From CAYNND01 sp964528735 (GTDB lineage Bacteria > Patescibacteriota > Minisyncoccia > Phycocordibacterales > UBA2100), in contig CAZGUV010000021.1 in assembly GCA_964528735.1 (NCBI GenBank), positions 1 to 14,800 on the forward strand: DNA of 14,800 nt. Direction: 5' to 3'. Both the position numbers and the translations under genes were made by a program. Of the stretch, positions 4,532 to 11,840 are shown piece by piece. Under the pieces are notes generated by a model. That model was not told where the DNA came from. It was given only the letters and a program-made list of their open reading frames with translations, and did no database searches. The stretch's first letter is position 1. Every line of letters starts with the position of its first letter.

Positions 4532-6496
4532 CTATACAGAGCGCCCAAATGCTTGCTTTGTCTGGTCAGTATCGGTCACAATCAGTGCCACTTGATGAGT
4601 TCCATCCGCCTTGGGAAGGTGGATTCGCCACAACGCCTGCCCTATCAATACCGGCTTACCTGTACTATCTGCCTTCACAATTGCACCCCCAGAAATATGT
4701 TGCATTGTATGTTCGTAATAATGCACATCGCTATTTGAAAGAAGGAGGAGTCGTGAGTGAGGGAGTGCGCCGAGCACAAGCTCTTGCTGTAGTTGGTGAG
4801 TCGAAGACTCACCCCTCGTTGAGTACTGGCGTACCGTATGCTCGACAAACCTCATCAGTGCTGGATTTTCTTTCACATCGAGTAAAAAGCCACCGGCAAT
4901 TTGTGCATCCCACTCAAGTGAGCGACTCTCAACACCTCCATTGTTTTCTGTCACATCTGGATTTTTCAACCAAAGCGCATCCACCCATGAACCATGTGCT
5001 GCACGAGATACATGCTCGTCAAACGAAAGTACGCCTGCCTTCGAAAATGGGCCCGATAATTTTCGATTGATTGCAAACGACTGCTGCCCTGATTTCATCG
5101 CGCCCATAAGATCTTCTCGTCTACCTGAAACAGAAAACGCATACATACCCTCAAGCAAGCGCACTTCTTCACCAACCCTCACACCATTTGAATACCAAGT
5201 GCTTCCGTCATAGAGAGGAATGAGCGGGTTGCGATGCATCTCTGAATAGTCAGGGAACCCTCTCTTCGCATCAAAAATTGCTGGCGGTGTTATCTTACTT
5301 GGAACAATCGGAAACGACGTGCGCCCAGTCTCTCGTTCTTGTTCTGGAGTAAGGTACCCAGTGTGTACTTTTGTGTGGAGCGCGCGGCGTTCTGCCTCGG
5401 GAAGCATCTCGAATGCCGGCACTTCAGTACGAGCAAACAGTAGCCTCTGCACGTCCTGTACTGAGCCGTTTTTCAAGACTGATTGTTCGTCTTGCAATCG
5501 CCTCTCAAATACTCGTATACGCGTCGCATACACAGATTCGCGTACTTGCTCTGTCCCCTGTGCCTTCCTATCACGCTGGCGCTGTTGCGCCCGAGCAGGA
5601 GTTGAAAGAAATGGTACGGCAGCTGCAACAAATGCACCTACTCCGAGGGCGGTTCGACGACTCATGAGGAGTTCTCGGTTATCAGCACCTTCTGCATCAT
5701 CAAAGGTTCCACCAATAGTTCGCCCGAGGTGCACCCGAAGGGACAATGAGAGCGCAGAGACCGTAGACGCAAGACTTGCATGACGATGCACAGGTGCATC
5801 ATCTCGCATGCTTGCCTTCCTTTGTTGAAGTTGTCGAAGCACCTCATCTTCTACTTCGAAATACCACACCTCTTGAGCGTGTTGATAGTTTGGAAGCCCC
5901 CCGACAACATTAAATGTCTGGCTATACGGCTTCGCAGTTGTTCGGTAGCCATTAAACATATCTATGTGATCACCGCGCAGGGCTGGATCCCCAGGCTTTC
6001 TCCAATAACCAGATATGTACACAATCCCAGGTTTTTGCGGAATCTTTGCAAAGAAGCGCTTTATCTCATCACCTGACAATTTTTTGACTCGCTTAAATCC
6101 TGGGAGATTTTGTGTGTTGGACATAGTTGCAAGTGCCTGAGCCAATTCGCGCGCGCGAAGTACATGCATATCCTCTGGAGCATGTGCACCACACGTTACT
6201 ACCCCTTGCAAAATATGTTTGGGGATTCGTATCCCCGCGCGACGGAGCGCATCAGACATTCGAATTGCACACTGATTTTCATAGAGTGATTTTCCTTGAT
6301 CTACCCATTTCCCTTCAAGATTTTGCATCCGCCGTGGTGCAACACAAGGATGCATATCTCCAACCTCATGACGAATGAGTGAATGCTCGAACCACACACG
6401 CTCAGGTATCGAAACAGTCTCCTTTGCCTCAAGTCGTGTCTCAGGATGTGCCATGAAGCAATCATACCTGAACAAATGTGAAATAGTATGCGTCAT
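4532..6496 (-). CDS. Tae4-like peptidoglycan amidase domain fused through a Tat-like segment to an unknown domain (654 aa)
   Basis: The start ATG at 6496 follows GGAGAGGAG by a few bases. Residues about 35-215 resemble the Tae4 family (type VI amidase effector 4; NlpC/P60-type gamma-D-Glu-mDAP endopeptidases): NQCAIRMSDAL with catalytic-type Cys76, a Y.SGYW region, and DHIDMFNG with catalytic-type His177. Residues 279-303 read as a Tat-like signal (SRRTALGVG, hydrophobic core, ARA|QQ) or a membrane helix. Residues about 304-654 are not recognised; they are soluble-looking with scattered Trp/Tyr. There is no N-terminal signal peptide, so the amidase half would be cytoplasmic unless exported by another route. 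No type VI secretion gene lies in the window. The family call comes from motif recognition and is moderately sure; the substrate is inferred. Confidence 0.65.
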   Translation of the reverse strand: MTHTISHLFRYDCFMAHPETRLEAKETVSIPERVWFEHSLIRHEVGDMHPCVAPRRMQNLEGKWVDQGKSLYENQCAIRMSDALRRAGIRIPKHILQGVVTCGAHAPEDMHVLRARELAQALATMSNTQNLPGFKRVKKLSGDEIKRFFAKIPQKPGIVYISGYWRKPGDPALRGDHIDMFNGYRTTAKPYSQTFNVVGGLPNYQHAQEVWYFEVEDEVLRQLQQRKASMRDDAPVHRHASLASTVSALSLSLRVHLGRTIGGTFDDAEGADNRELLMSRRTALGVGAFVAAAVPFLSTPARAQQRQRDRKAQGTEQVRESVYATRIRVFERRLQDEQSVLKNGSVQDVQRLLFARTEVPAFEMLPEAERRALHTKVHTGYLTPEQERETGRTSFPIVPSKITPPAIFDAKRGFPDYSEMHRNPLIPLYDGSTWYSNGVRVGEEVRLLEGMYAFSVSGRREDLMGAMKSGQQSFAINRKLSGPFSKAGVLSFDEHVSRAAHGSWVDALWLKNPDVTENNGGVESRSLEWDAQIAGGFLLDVKENPALMRFVEHTVRQYSTRGESSTHQLQQELVLGALPHSRLLLLSNSDVHYYEHTMQHISGGAIVKADSTGKPVLIGQALWRIHLPKADGTHQVALIVTDTDQTKQAFGRSV

Positions 6497-6555
6497 CCAC
6501 TCCTCTCCATTGTGACATTTTAATTCTGCCGTACGATAGAGGTATTAGCTCAAGG

Positions 6556-6567
6556 TAACATAATCGT
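6556..6567 (+). promoter_or_regulatory. Possible leaderless -10 for the 6568 gene
   Basis: TAACAT lies exactly six bases before the ATG; CATAAT overlaps it three bases later. The following AATCGT-ATGAAA is identical at the paralogous gene start at 7077. No clear -35 or Shine-Dalgarno is seen. Confidence 0.35.
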
Positions 6568-7044
6568 ATGAAACACATCGCATCACGAACTGCCCTCATT
6601 CTCTGTATGCTTGGTTTTGCAGTGATTGCATCGGCACAAACTGCGACAACCAAGGACCCTATGCCACAAGCGCCAACTGCACAAAAAGTACTCCTTAAAA
6701 AGAGCACCAAAAAGGGCGCGCCGTGTGTCATCGATGCAGTGATCGCACGAGAAGACGCGCTCATCAGCGCAAACACAGCTCGGGTCAACAGCGTAGTTAC
6801 TGCACTCAAGACACGAAAGACAGAGCTTATCGCTGCATGGAATCTGACTGATGTTGAGGCACGAAAAAAGGCACGTATAGCTGCACTTAAGAAATTTGAC
6901 CAGACAAATTCACAAATACAGAGAGATTTCACACGCAGTGTTGAGAAAGCATTCCCTAACTTCAACGTCGCAGTAAATGCATGTGGCGTTGATTATAGTG
7001 AGATGCCGAAAGATGGCGTTGTCACTACAAAAGGCACGCAGTAG
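6568..7044 (+). CDS. Small secreted helical protein with conserved Cys pair, paralogue 1 (158 aa)
   Basis: The signal peptide (residues 1-23) ends ASA|Q. A Lys/Pro-rich linker follows, then a mainly helical, charged domain: PCVIDAV, REDALISAN, an RKTE..AAWNL element, Arg/Lys-rich helices and a closing NACGV. The two mature cysteines (53 and 139) are 86 residues apart, exactly as in the next gene (52 and 138), so they probably form a disulfide clamping the helical domain. The protein is likely extracytoplasmic. I associate this pattern with uncharacterised CPR proteins but know no function. It is tandem with 7077-7538 (32 bases apart) and divergent from the Tae4-like gene (71 bases). Confidence 0.8.
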   Translation: MKHIASRTALILCMLGFAVIASAQTATTKDPMPQAPTAQKVLLKKSTKKGAPCVIDAVIAREDALISANTARVNSVVTALKTRKTELIAAWNLTDVEARKKARIAALKKFDQTNSQIQRDFTRSVEKAFPNFNVAVNACGVDYSEMPKDGVVTTKGTQ

Positions 7045-7064
7045 CATGTATTTATAAAATTCAT

Positions 7065-7076
7065 TAATATAATCGT
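7065..7076 (+). promoter_or_regulatory. Possible leaderless -10 for the 7077 gene
   Basis: TAATAT ends six bases before the ATG, and a perfect TATAAT overlaps at 7068-7073. Neither leaves room for a Shine-Dalgarno. Bases from ATAAT through ATGAAA repeat those before the 6568 gene, so the upstream region was probably duplicated with it. Confidence 0.4.
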
Positions 7077-7538
7077 ATGAAAAAAGTACTTATCACTATT
7101 GTTTCTCTCTCACTTATCGGCGGACACATTGTCTCTGCACAGACGACCGACACATCAGGCTCAGCTGGCGCACCAGCACAACCTTCACAGAGAATGGTGA
7201 AGCCAGCACGAGCGACATTGAACGGCGCATGTGTTGCTACAGCTGTCGGAGTTAGAGATGATGCGCTTATTTCTGCACACAACACCCGAAACACTGCACT
7301 TACCGGAGCGCTCGGCATCCGAAAGACAGAAGTTCAAGCTGCATGGAATTTGGCTGATGCAAAGGCGCGACGTGACGCTCGCGAGAGCGCATGGAAAAAG
7401 TTTCGCTCATCTGCAGAAACTGCACGTAAAGCATTCCGCGCATCCGCTGATTCTGCATACAAGACCTTTAACACAGCAGTTAAGGCGTGTGGTGTTCAAG
7501 GATACACAGAGTCCTCAGCACAAGATACGACACAGTAA
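7077..7538 (+). CDS. Small secreted helical protein with conserved Cys pair, paralogue 2 (153 aa)
   Basis: A paralogue of the preceding gene. The signal peptide ends at IVSA|Q, a Pro/Ala/Gln-rich linker follows, then ACVATAV, RDDALISAH, RKTEVQAAWNL, Arg/Lys/Ala-rich helices with F repeated about every 11 residues, and KACGV with a polar tail. Cys52 and Cys138 keep the 86-residue spacing of paralogue 1. Sequence outside the conserved blocks has diverged, so the duplication is not recent. A strong terminator (7551-7584) closes the pair. The function is unknown; envelope chaperone-like, structural or protective roles are all possible, and none is shown by sequence. Confidence 0.8.
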   Translation: MKKVLITIVSLSLIGGHIVSAQTTDTSGSAGAPAQPSQRMVKPARATLNGACVATAVGVRDDALISAHNTRNTALTGALGIRKTEVQAAWNLADAKARRDARESAWKKFRSSAETARKAFRASADSAYKTFNTAVKACGVQGYTESSAQDTTQ

Positions 7539-7550
7539 TTTTATTCTCTC

Positions 7551-7584
7551 AAACCCCCATGCACCCTCGCGTGCATGGGGGTTT
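7551..7584 (+). terminator. Strong hairpin terminator after the paralogue pair
   Basis: A perfect 14-bp stem (AAACCCCCATGCAC / GTGCATGGGGGTTT) with a six-base loop starts 12 bases after the stop at 7538. The U tract is short (GUUUGU), but stem strength and position suit termination before the transporter gene. Confidence 0.75.
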
Positions 7585-7615
7585 GTGCATAATGGCCCAG
7601 ACGGTTAAAAAAGCT

Positions 7616-7624
7616 TGCTAAACT
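7616..7624 (+). promoter_or_regulatory. Extended -10 (TGcTAAACT) giving a leaderless start
   Basis: TG-N-TAAACT is followed by exactly six bases and the ATG at 7631, so the predicted transcript starts on the ATG. No Shine-Dalgarno is visible. Confidence 0.5.
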
Positions 7625-7630
7625 GCATGT

Positions 7631-8812
7631 ATGACACATAGACACGCAAGCCTGTTTGGCGCACGCATGCGTGGTACGCTCTACGAGCTCAACTTTCTTC
7701 TCAATGTAAGCCTTGCTCTTATACTCTTCTACCTCGGTACTTTTGCTGCAAGTATCGGTATATCTGAAACATCATTTGGATATCTCATGGCATGTGCAGC
7801 AGCATTTTCTATCCCTGCGTTTGCGTGTGTGCACGCAGTGACCGAACGGTGGGGTGTTCGAAAATCTCTGATTGCATCTTCATTGTTGTGCTCATTGAGC
7901 TTGCTTGGTATTGCCTATTCGCATTCATTTGTAAGCCTACTCATCTCAGTCGCGCTTGCATTTATATCAACATCGTTCATTGTGTGCTTTCTCGATGCGT
8001 ATGTCTCTGAAAACACTTCGAAAGGTCACAATACCGGCTCAGTTCGTGGTTTTTTTCTTGCCGCATCAAACATCGCATACATAGCTGCCCCTGCTGCTGC
8101 AGGGCTTTTCGCTGCAACCATGGGTTATACATCTCTTTTTGTGGTCGCAGCATGCGGGATGATACCGTTTATTTTTCTTGTCTATCGGCATCTTCCCAAT
8201 ATTCGTGAACTGAAGGAGGGACATACGCATACGGCACACCGCGCAATACGAAAAATTCTCCGCACACCACAACTCCGCGAAGTGTTTATTGCACAAGCAA
8301 TATACCGTACTTTCGCGATTATCTCTGCAGCATACATTGGTCTGTTTCTGACTGGATCAGTAGGAATGGCAATTGCTTTCATGAGTATTGTGCTTGCGTG
8401 CATGGAAATCCCTTATGTATTAGTACAGGTACCCCTTGGCAAACTCATCGATGGAGCGTGGCGCGAACAGACCGTCGCGATGATTGGTTTTTTTATACTT
8501 GCCCTAACGACAACTATCATCCCACTCGCAGTAGAGATAGCTACCCCACTTTTTTGGATGATGCTGCTCTTTGTTCAGAGAATTGGTGGTGCGATGGTAG
8601 AACTTTGTCTTGAATCATTTTTCTTTAAGCATGTGAAAGTAGTCGAGCAAGAGGAGGTTGCTGCGTTTCGTTCTATCTACCAAATCACTGCAGTTGTGGG
8701 ACCTGCGCTCGCAGCGTCTCTTCTTTTTATAGGCGGTTACACAACAGTATTTTTCTTCCTCTCATCACTCATGCTCTATGGTGTGTATACAAGCTTTCTT
8801 CTTGAAGACTAG
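7631..8812 (+). CDS. Major facilitator superfamily-type transporter (393 aa)
   Basis: A polytopic membrane protein with about 12 hydrophobic segments in two groups of six. They are separated by a charged cytoplasmic loop around residues 190-215 (HLPNIRELKEG...RAIRKILRTPQLRE). A basic loop between segments 2 and 3 (ERWGVRKSLI) matches the usual MFS A-motif position (G-x-x-x-D-R-x-G-R-K-like, degenerate). The length is typical of the family. The substrate cannot be deduced; drug, sugar or metabolite efflux are all possible. The ATG at 7631 is supported by the extended -10 six bases upstream. The stop overlaps the stop of the convergent MutY-like gene in one CTAG, leaving no room for a terminator. 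Confidence 0.8.
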   Translation: MTHRHASLFGARMRGTLYELNFLLNVSLALILFYLGTFAASIGISETSFGYLMACAAAFSIPAFACVHAVTERWGVRKSLIASSLLCSLSLLGIAYSHSFVSLLISVALAFISTSFIVCFLDAYVSENTSKGHNTGSVRGFFLAASNIAYIAAPAAAGLFAATMGYTSLFVVAACGMIPFIFLVYRHLPNIRELKEGHTHTAHRAIRKILRTPQLREVFIAQAIYRTFAIISAAYIGLFLTGSVGMAIAFMSIVLACMEIPYVLVQVPLGKLIDGAWREQTVAMIGFFILALTTTIIPLAVEIATPLFWMMLLFVQRIGGAMVELCLESFFFKHVKVVEQEEVAAFRSIYQITAVVGPALAASLLFIGGYTTVFFFLSSLMLYGVYTSFLLED

Positions 8813-9732
8813 CGTAATGTATACACGCGTCCCCGTTTGACAATAAGCGCGTCTCGAATTAAGTCAGCGAGGACGGACTCAACTCGTTCAAGCCCAAAGC
8901 GTTCGTGCATACGCATCAGTTTTAAATGGCTCAGGTCAGACTTAGTAAGAGCACGTATGAGGGAGCCTCGTATCTCCCGTCTTGAGTCGCGAAATGGACT
9001 CTGCCGCACATAGGTCGCACTCTTTCGTGTGACATTTCCTATCGTTCGCTTGATATGCGTACCATAGTCCATCAAAGCTGCGTACCAGCGAGCTGGACTC
9101 GCAACATAATTCATACACATTTGCAAAACTTGGAGCAAATCAGCATCAGTAACATCTCTGCGACTTTCAAAAAAGTGATAGATGAGGACCGCTCGAATGT
9201 TCGTCTCAAGAAATAACTCCGGCTGGTTATACGCAAAAGCACGTATCGCGCCTGCAGTATATGGACCAATACCAGGAAGCTCTGTAAGTTCAGATTTTGA
9301 ATTGGGGAAACTACCGCGTTTGACGAGTGCCTGCGAAGCGAGATGAAGAAATCGCGCGCGACGATTATATCCAAGACCCTGCCAGAGAATAAGAACCTCT
9401 CTCTGAGGTGCATGTGCGAGCGACTCAATAGTTGGAAATCGCTCCATGAAAGAAATAAACTTTGGGATGACCCGCTCGACCTGAGTCTGCTGAAGCATCA
9501 ATTCAGAAACGAGTACTTTATACGGTGTTACGTTGATACGCCATGGGAGTGTGTGCCTGCCGTTGTGCTGGTGGAAATCCTGCACTGTGCGTACGAATTT
9601 CTTTACAGTGCTGGTGTTGACTGGATTCCTTGTACTACCTGTTCTTTTGGCTTTTCTTCCTCCTTTTTCCAGTCGATTGATGACTTTTGTCTGTCGAGTA
9701 TCTCTTGAGGTGTTTTGTCTTGAATATTCCAT
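8809..9732 (-). CDS. MutY-like A/G-specific DNA glycosylase without Fe-S cluster
   Basis: Numbering from the ATG at 9732. Seen: HTLPWR, then SELMLQQTQV with the catalytic-type Glu77, a GLGYNRRA element, the helix-hairpin-helix LPGIGPYTAGAI (152-163), and ETNIRAV where MutY normally has the catalytic Asp; here Glu176 stands in its place. The region that should hold the four Cys cluster ligands has none. The C-terminus is a short winged-helix-like tail (REIRGSLIRAL...RGRVYTL) instead of the MutT-like 8-oxoG domain. Activity on A:8-oxoG is therefore inferred, not certain. The start is uncertain: ATG at 9768 or 9732 overlaps the SGNH gene by over 100 bases, while GTG at 9585 would follow its stop by 18 bases but trims the first domain helix. 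Confidence 0.75.
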   Translation of the reverse strand: MEYSRQNTSRDTRQTKVINRLEKGGRKAKRTGSTRNPVNTSTVKKFVRTVQDFHQHNGRHTLPWRINVTPYKVLVSELMLQQTQVERVIPKFISFMERFPTIESLAHAPQREVLILWQGLGYNRRARFLHLASQALVKRGSFPNSKSELTELPGIGPYTAGAIRAFAYNQPELFLETNIRAVLIYHFFESRRDVTDADLLQVLQMCMNYVASPARWYAALMDYGTHIKRTIGNVTRKSATYVRQSPFRDSRREIRGSLIRALTKSDLSHLKLMRMHERFGLERVESVLADLIRDALIVKRGRVYTLR

Positions 9733-10439
9733 ACCTTTTCCATTCGCTCCTTGATGTACCCGTACCATACACCATATCCATCTGCACTCAAGTGAAGCAA
9801 GTCTTCAGCATAAAAACGAGGAGCATCGGTATCGAAAACGAGTGGATACTCCATAAGGTTTACATACTCAACACTCAACTCTTTTGCAATTGAAACAAAG
9901 AACGGGCGTGTCTCAGCCGAACGCTTTGAGAAGTAGTAGTTGAGTGGAAAGACGAAAAATGGTGCTTTTCCGATGTCACCCGCAGTAATTGCAAGCACAT
10001 GCTCGGACTTCATCTTTGCTGCGCCATAGGTAGCTCGTATCGCGTCTTGCAACTCACCGTCTGGGGTTCTCCGAATGATGTCATTTGCACCACCTGCAAT
10101 AAAAATATAATCATATTGCTGTTTAGAACTCGTTTGGAGTTGATACTCTATATCGCGCATACGCGCTCCAGCTTGTGCTTTATTCTCGACAGATGCGTTG
10201 AGCATGTGTCCGAGTCGTTCGGGCAGTGTCTGCACCCCATACGCCCCAACCCCTACGGCGAGACTATCCCCCACAACAAGTATACTCGTAGGATATTGCC
10301 CATCGCGTGAAAATGCTGGAGAACTCTCGACGAGTCTCTTCCCGGTACGAATGTTCCCCAATACGACCATACACGCAAACAGAGCATAGACCGCAAGCGG
10401 CGTAGCGACAAAGAGAATAATAAATCCACTAGAGCTCAT
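9603..10439 (-). CDS. Membrane-anchored SGNH/GDSL-family hydrolase (278 aa)
   Basis: An N-terminal membrane segment (about residues 5-28) anchors a GDSL-type esterase domain. All four blocks are visible: GDSLAVG with nucleophile Ser59, the block II Gly in QAGAR (Gly91), GGANDI with Asn119, and DLLHLSADGY with Asp213/His216. Such enzymes remove acyl or acetyl groups from lipids, glycans or peptidoglycan; the substrate cannot be told here. After the domain is a charged, Lys/Glu/Gln-rich tail that overlaps the longer versions of the MutY-like gene. The start ATG at 10439 lies inside the end of the HAD gene (11-base overlap, ATGAGCTCTAG), which indicates translational coupling. Confidence 0.85.
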   Translation of the reverse strand: MSSSGFIILFVATPLAVYALFACMVVLGNIRTGKRLVESSPAFSRDGQYPTSILVVGDSLAVGVGAYGVQTLPERLGHMLNASVENKAQAGARMRDIEYQLQTSSKQQYDYIFIAGGANDIIRRTPDGELQDAIRATYGAAKMKSEHVLAITAGDIGKAPFFVFPLNYYFSKRSAETRPFFVSIAKELSVEYVNLMEYPLVFDTDAPRFYAEDLLHLSADGYGVWYGYIKERMEKVWNIQDKTPQEILDRQKSSIDWKKEEEKPKEQVVQGIQSTPAL

Positions 10440-11136
10440 AGATAACGTCTTTACGTTCTACAACGATATCCCACCCACGGACTTTGGCAACCTGGTACAG
10501 CTTACTGTTGGGGTTAAAGCAGATAGGGCGTTCAACAACATCTAGGAATGAGATGTCACTTTCGGTATCTCCGACGCCAATAGAACCTCCACGAGTTAAA
10601 TGCTCCTTTTCAATTGCCCGCTTGAGAATCGCTGCTTTATTAAGAATGAGCGATTTCTCTTCGATTTCGCCAGTAAATCTATCGTGCGCTCCGATCGAAT
10701 AAAACATTCCATATACCTTATCGAATCCGAGCGCAGGACAAAACAAGTCAAGTATTCCCTTTGGTGAGTGTGATATCGCCAACAAAAAATAACCATCCTT
10801 TTTGAGCGACTTCAGGAGATCTCTCGTATACCGATATGTGCGTTTCTGATGAGACGCAACAGTCGCTCGGGCGACATCCATAAAATCACCGTAATGTACT
10901 CCTTTAATATGCACCATAAAAGCATCGACTACCTTCTGAATATATGTCGCATAATCTCCCTCTCGGTCGAGCCAACGCTTGTGTGCATCATCAAATACTT
11001 TTTCTGCCGCTTTTGGAAAAATTCCTGCCTTAATTAAATCATTGACTACTTCAATGAGTAACGATGAGCGAAAAATTGTTCCATCAACATCAAAGACAGC
11101 GTATGGTTGTGTCTCTCGCCTTTTTCCTTGGACCAT
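10429..11136 (-). CDS. HAD-superfamily phosphatase, SerB-like subclass (235 aa)
   Basis: The ATG at 11136 is preferred to one 57 bases upstream because the HAD core begins at once and a TATACT -10 sits six bases before it. Motifs: FDVDGTIF with nucleophile Asp16 and acid Asp18; SHSPKG (motif II Ser/Thr position); Lys in NKAAILKRAIEK (motif III); GVGDTESDISFLD (motif IV). A helical cap between motifs I and II is typical of the IB subclass that includes phosphoserine phosphatases. The substrate is not resolved. The stop overlaps the SGNH hydrolase start. Its promoter lies just after the Nth stop. Confidence 0.85.
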   Translation of the reverse strand: MVQGKRRETQPYAVFDVDGTIFRSSLLIEVVNDLIKAGIFPKAAEKVFDDAHKRWLDREGDYATYIQKVVDAFMVHIKGVHYGDFMDVARATVASHQKRTYRYTRDLLKSLKKDGYFLLAISHSPKGILDLFCPALGFDKVYGMFYSIGAHDRFTGEIEEKSLILNKAAILKRAIEKEHLTRGGSIGVGDTESDISFLDVVERPICFNPNSKLYQVAKVRGWDIVVERKDVIYEL

Positions 11137-11142
11137 AGAGAA

Positions 11143-11148
11143 AGTATA
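11143..11148 (-). promoter_or_regulatory. -10 element (TATACT) of the HAD gene, leaderless geometry
   Basis: Minus strand TATACT is followed by TTCTCT and the ATG at 11136. A weak -35 (TTGCTC) is 16 bases upstream. No Shine-Dalgarno is present. Confidence 0.5.
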
Positions 11149-11170
11149 CGATGTCAGCGAGAAGGAGCAA

Positions 11171-11836
11171 CTACCCCGCCTTTGGCCATACACGCTCTGA
11201 GCCAGGAATGAGCTGTGTCAGAGGGTGCTTCACGCAATCATGTACTCGTGCAGGGCACACATACCTCCCATAGAGCACCATGCCGTTGTTCACATATTTC
11301 CAATCTTTTCGAGGAATTAGTGAGCATAGTTCACGCTCGATAACATCTGCATTAGTCGTCGTACAGATTCCAAATTTTCGCACGAACCGCTTTACATGGG
11401 TATCCACAGGGATTCCATCCCACTGATCATAGAGCTCTCCGAGCACAACATTAGCAGTCTTGCTTCCCACACCCGGAAGTCGTACGAGCGCTCTCTTATC
11501 CTGTGGTAGTACGCCCTGGTACTCATCTCGTATAATGCGCGCTGAAGCGACAATATAGCGTGCCTTGCTGTTGAAATAACTCACCGAACGGATATCGCGC
11601 GCAAATACTTGGGGGCTCACACGCGCAAAATCGTCAACTGTCTTATACTTTTTCCAGAGCGTATCAGTTAGTTTGTTTACACCCTTATCAGTAAACTGAG
11701 CAGACATAATGACGCACGCGAGAAACTGCATAGGGGTTTCATACCGCATTTCACTATATACCACCGGGTAGAGCTTTTTGAGCACTCGTACAATTGCCCG
11801 TGCTCGCCGTTTTCGCTCATCAAGACTATATTTCAC
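11171..11836 (-). CDS. nth: Endonuclease III (DNA glycosylase/AP lyase) with incomplete Fe-S ligand set (221 aa)
   Basis: Nth removes oxidised pyrimidines and cleaves the AP site. Seen: SAQFTDKGVNK near the N-terminus, the helix-hairpin-helix LPGVGSKTANVV with catalytic Lys126, and VDTHVKR with Asp145. The C-terminal cluster region keeps CX6C (Cys194, Cys201), but the third and fourth Cys of the CX6CX2CX5C pattern are replaced (His204 and a hydrophobic residue), so a normal 4Fe-4S cluster is unlikely. Length is close to the usual size (E. coli Nth, 211). The start is GTG at 11836; no in-frame ATG exists upstream before the neighbouring gene's stop. It begins four bases after the stop of the dehydrogenase gene, in the same operon. 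Confidence 0.9.
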   Translation of the reverse strand: MKYSLDERKRRARAIVRVLKKLYPVVYSEMRYETPMQFLACVIMSAQFTDKGVNKLTDTLWKKYKTVDDFARVSPQVFARDIRSVSYFNSKARYIVASARIIRDEYQGVLPQDKRALVRLPGVGSKTANVVLGELYDQWDGIPVDTHVKRFVRKFGICTTTNADVIERELCSLIPRKDWKYVNNGMVLYGRYVCPARVHDCVKHPLTQLIPGSERVWPKAG

Positions 11837-11840
11837 TTCA

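Noticed and set aside
5665..5667. Separate gene starting at the internal ATG of the Tae4-like protein
   Set aside because: No Shine-Dalgarno before it and the frame is continuous with the amidase domain; kept as a finding only.
11137..11193. 19-residue N-terminal extension of the HAD phosphatase
   Set aside because: It would overlap the end of nth and hide the -10 element. The HAD core starts soon after the ATG at 11136.
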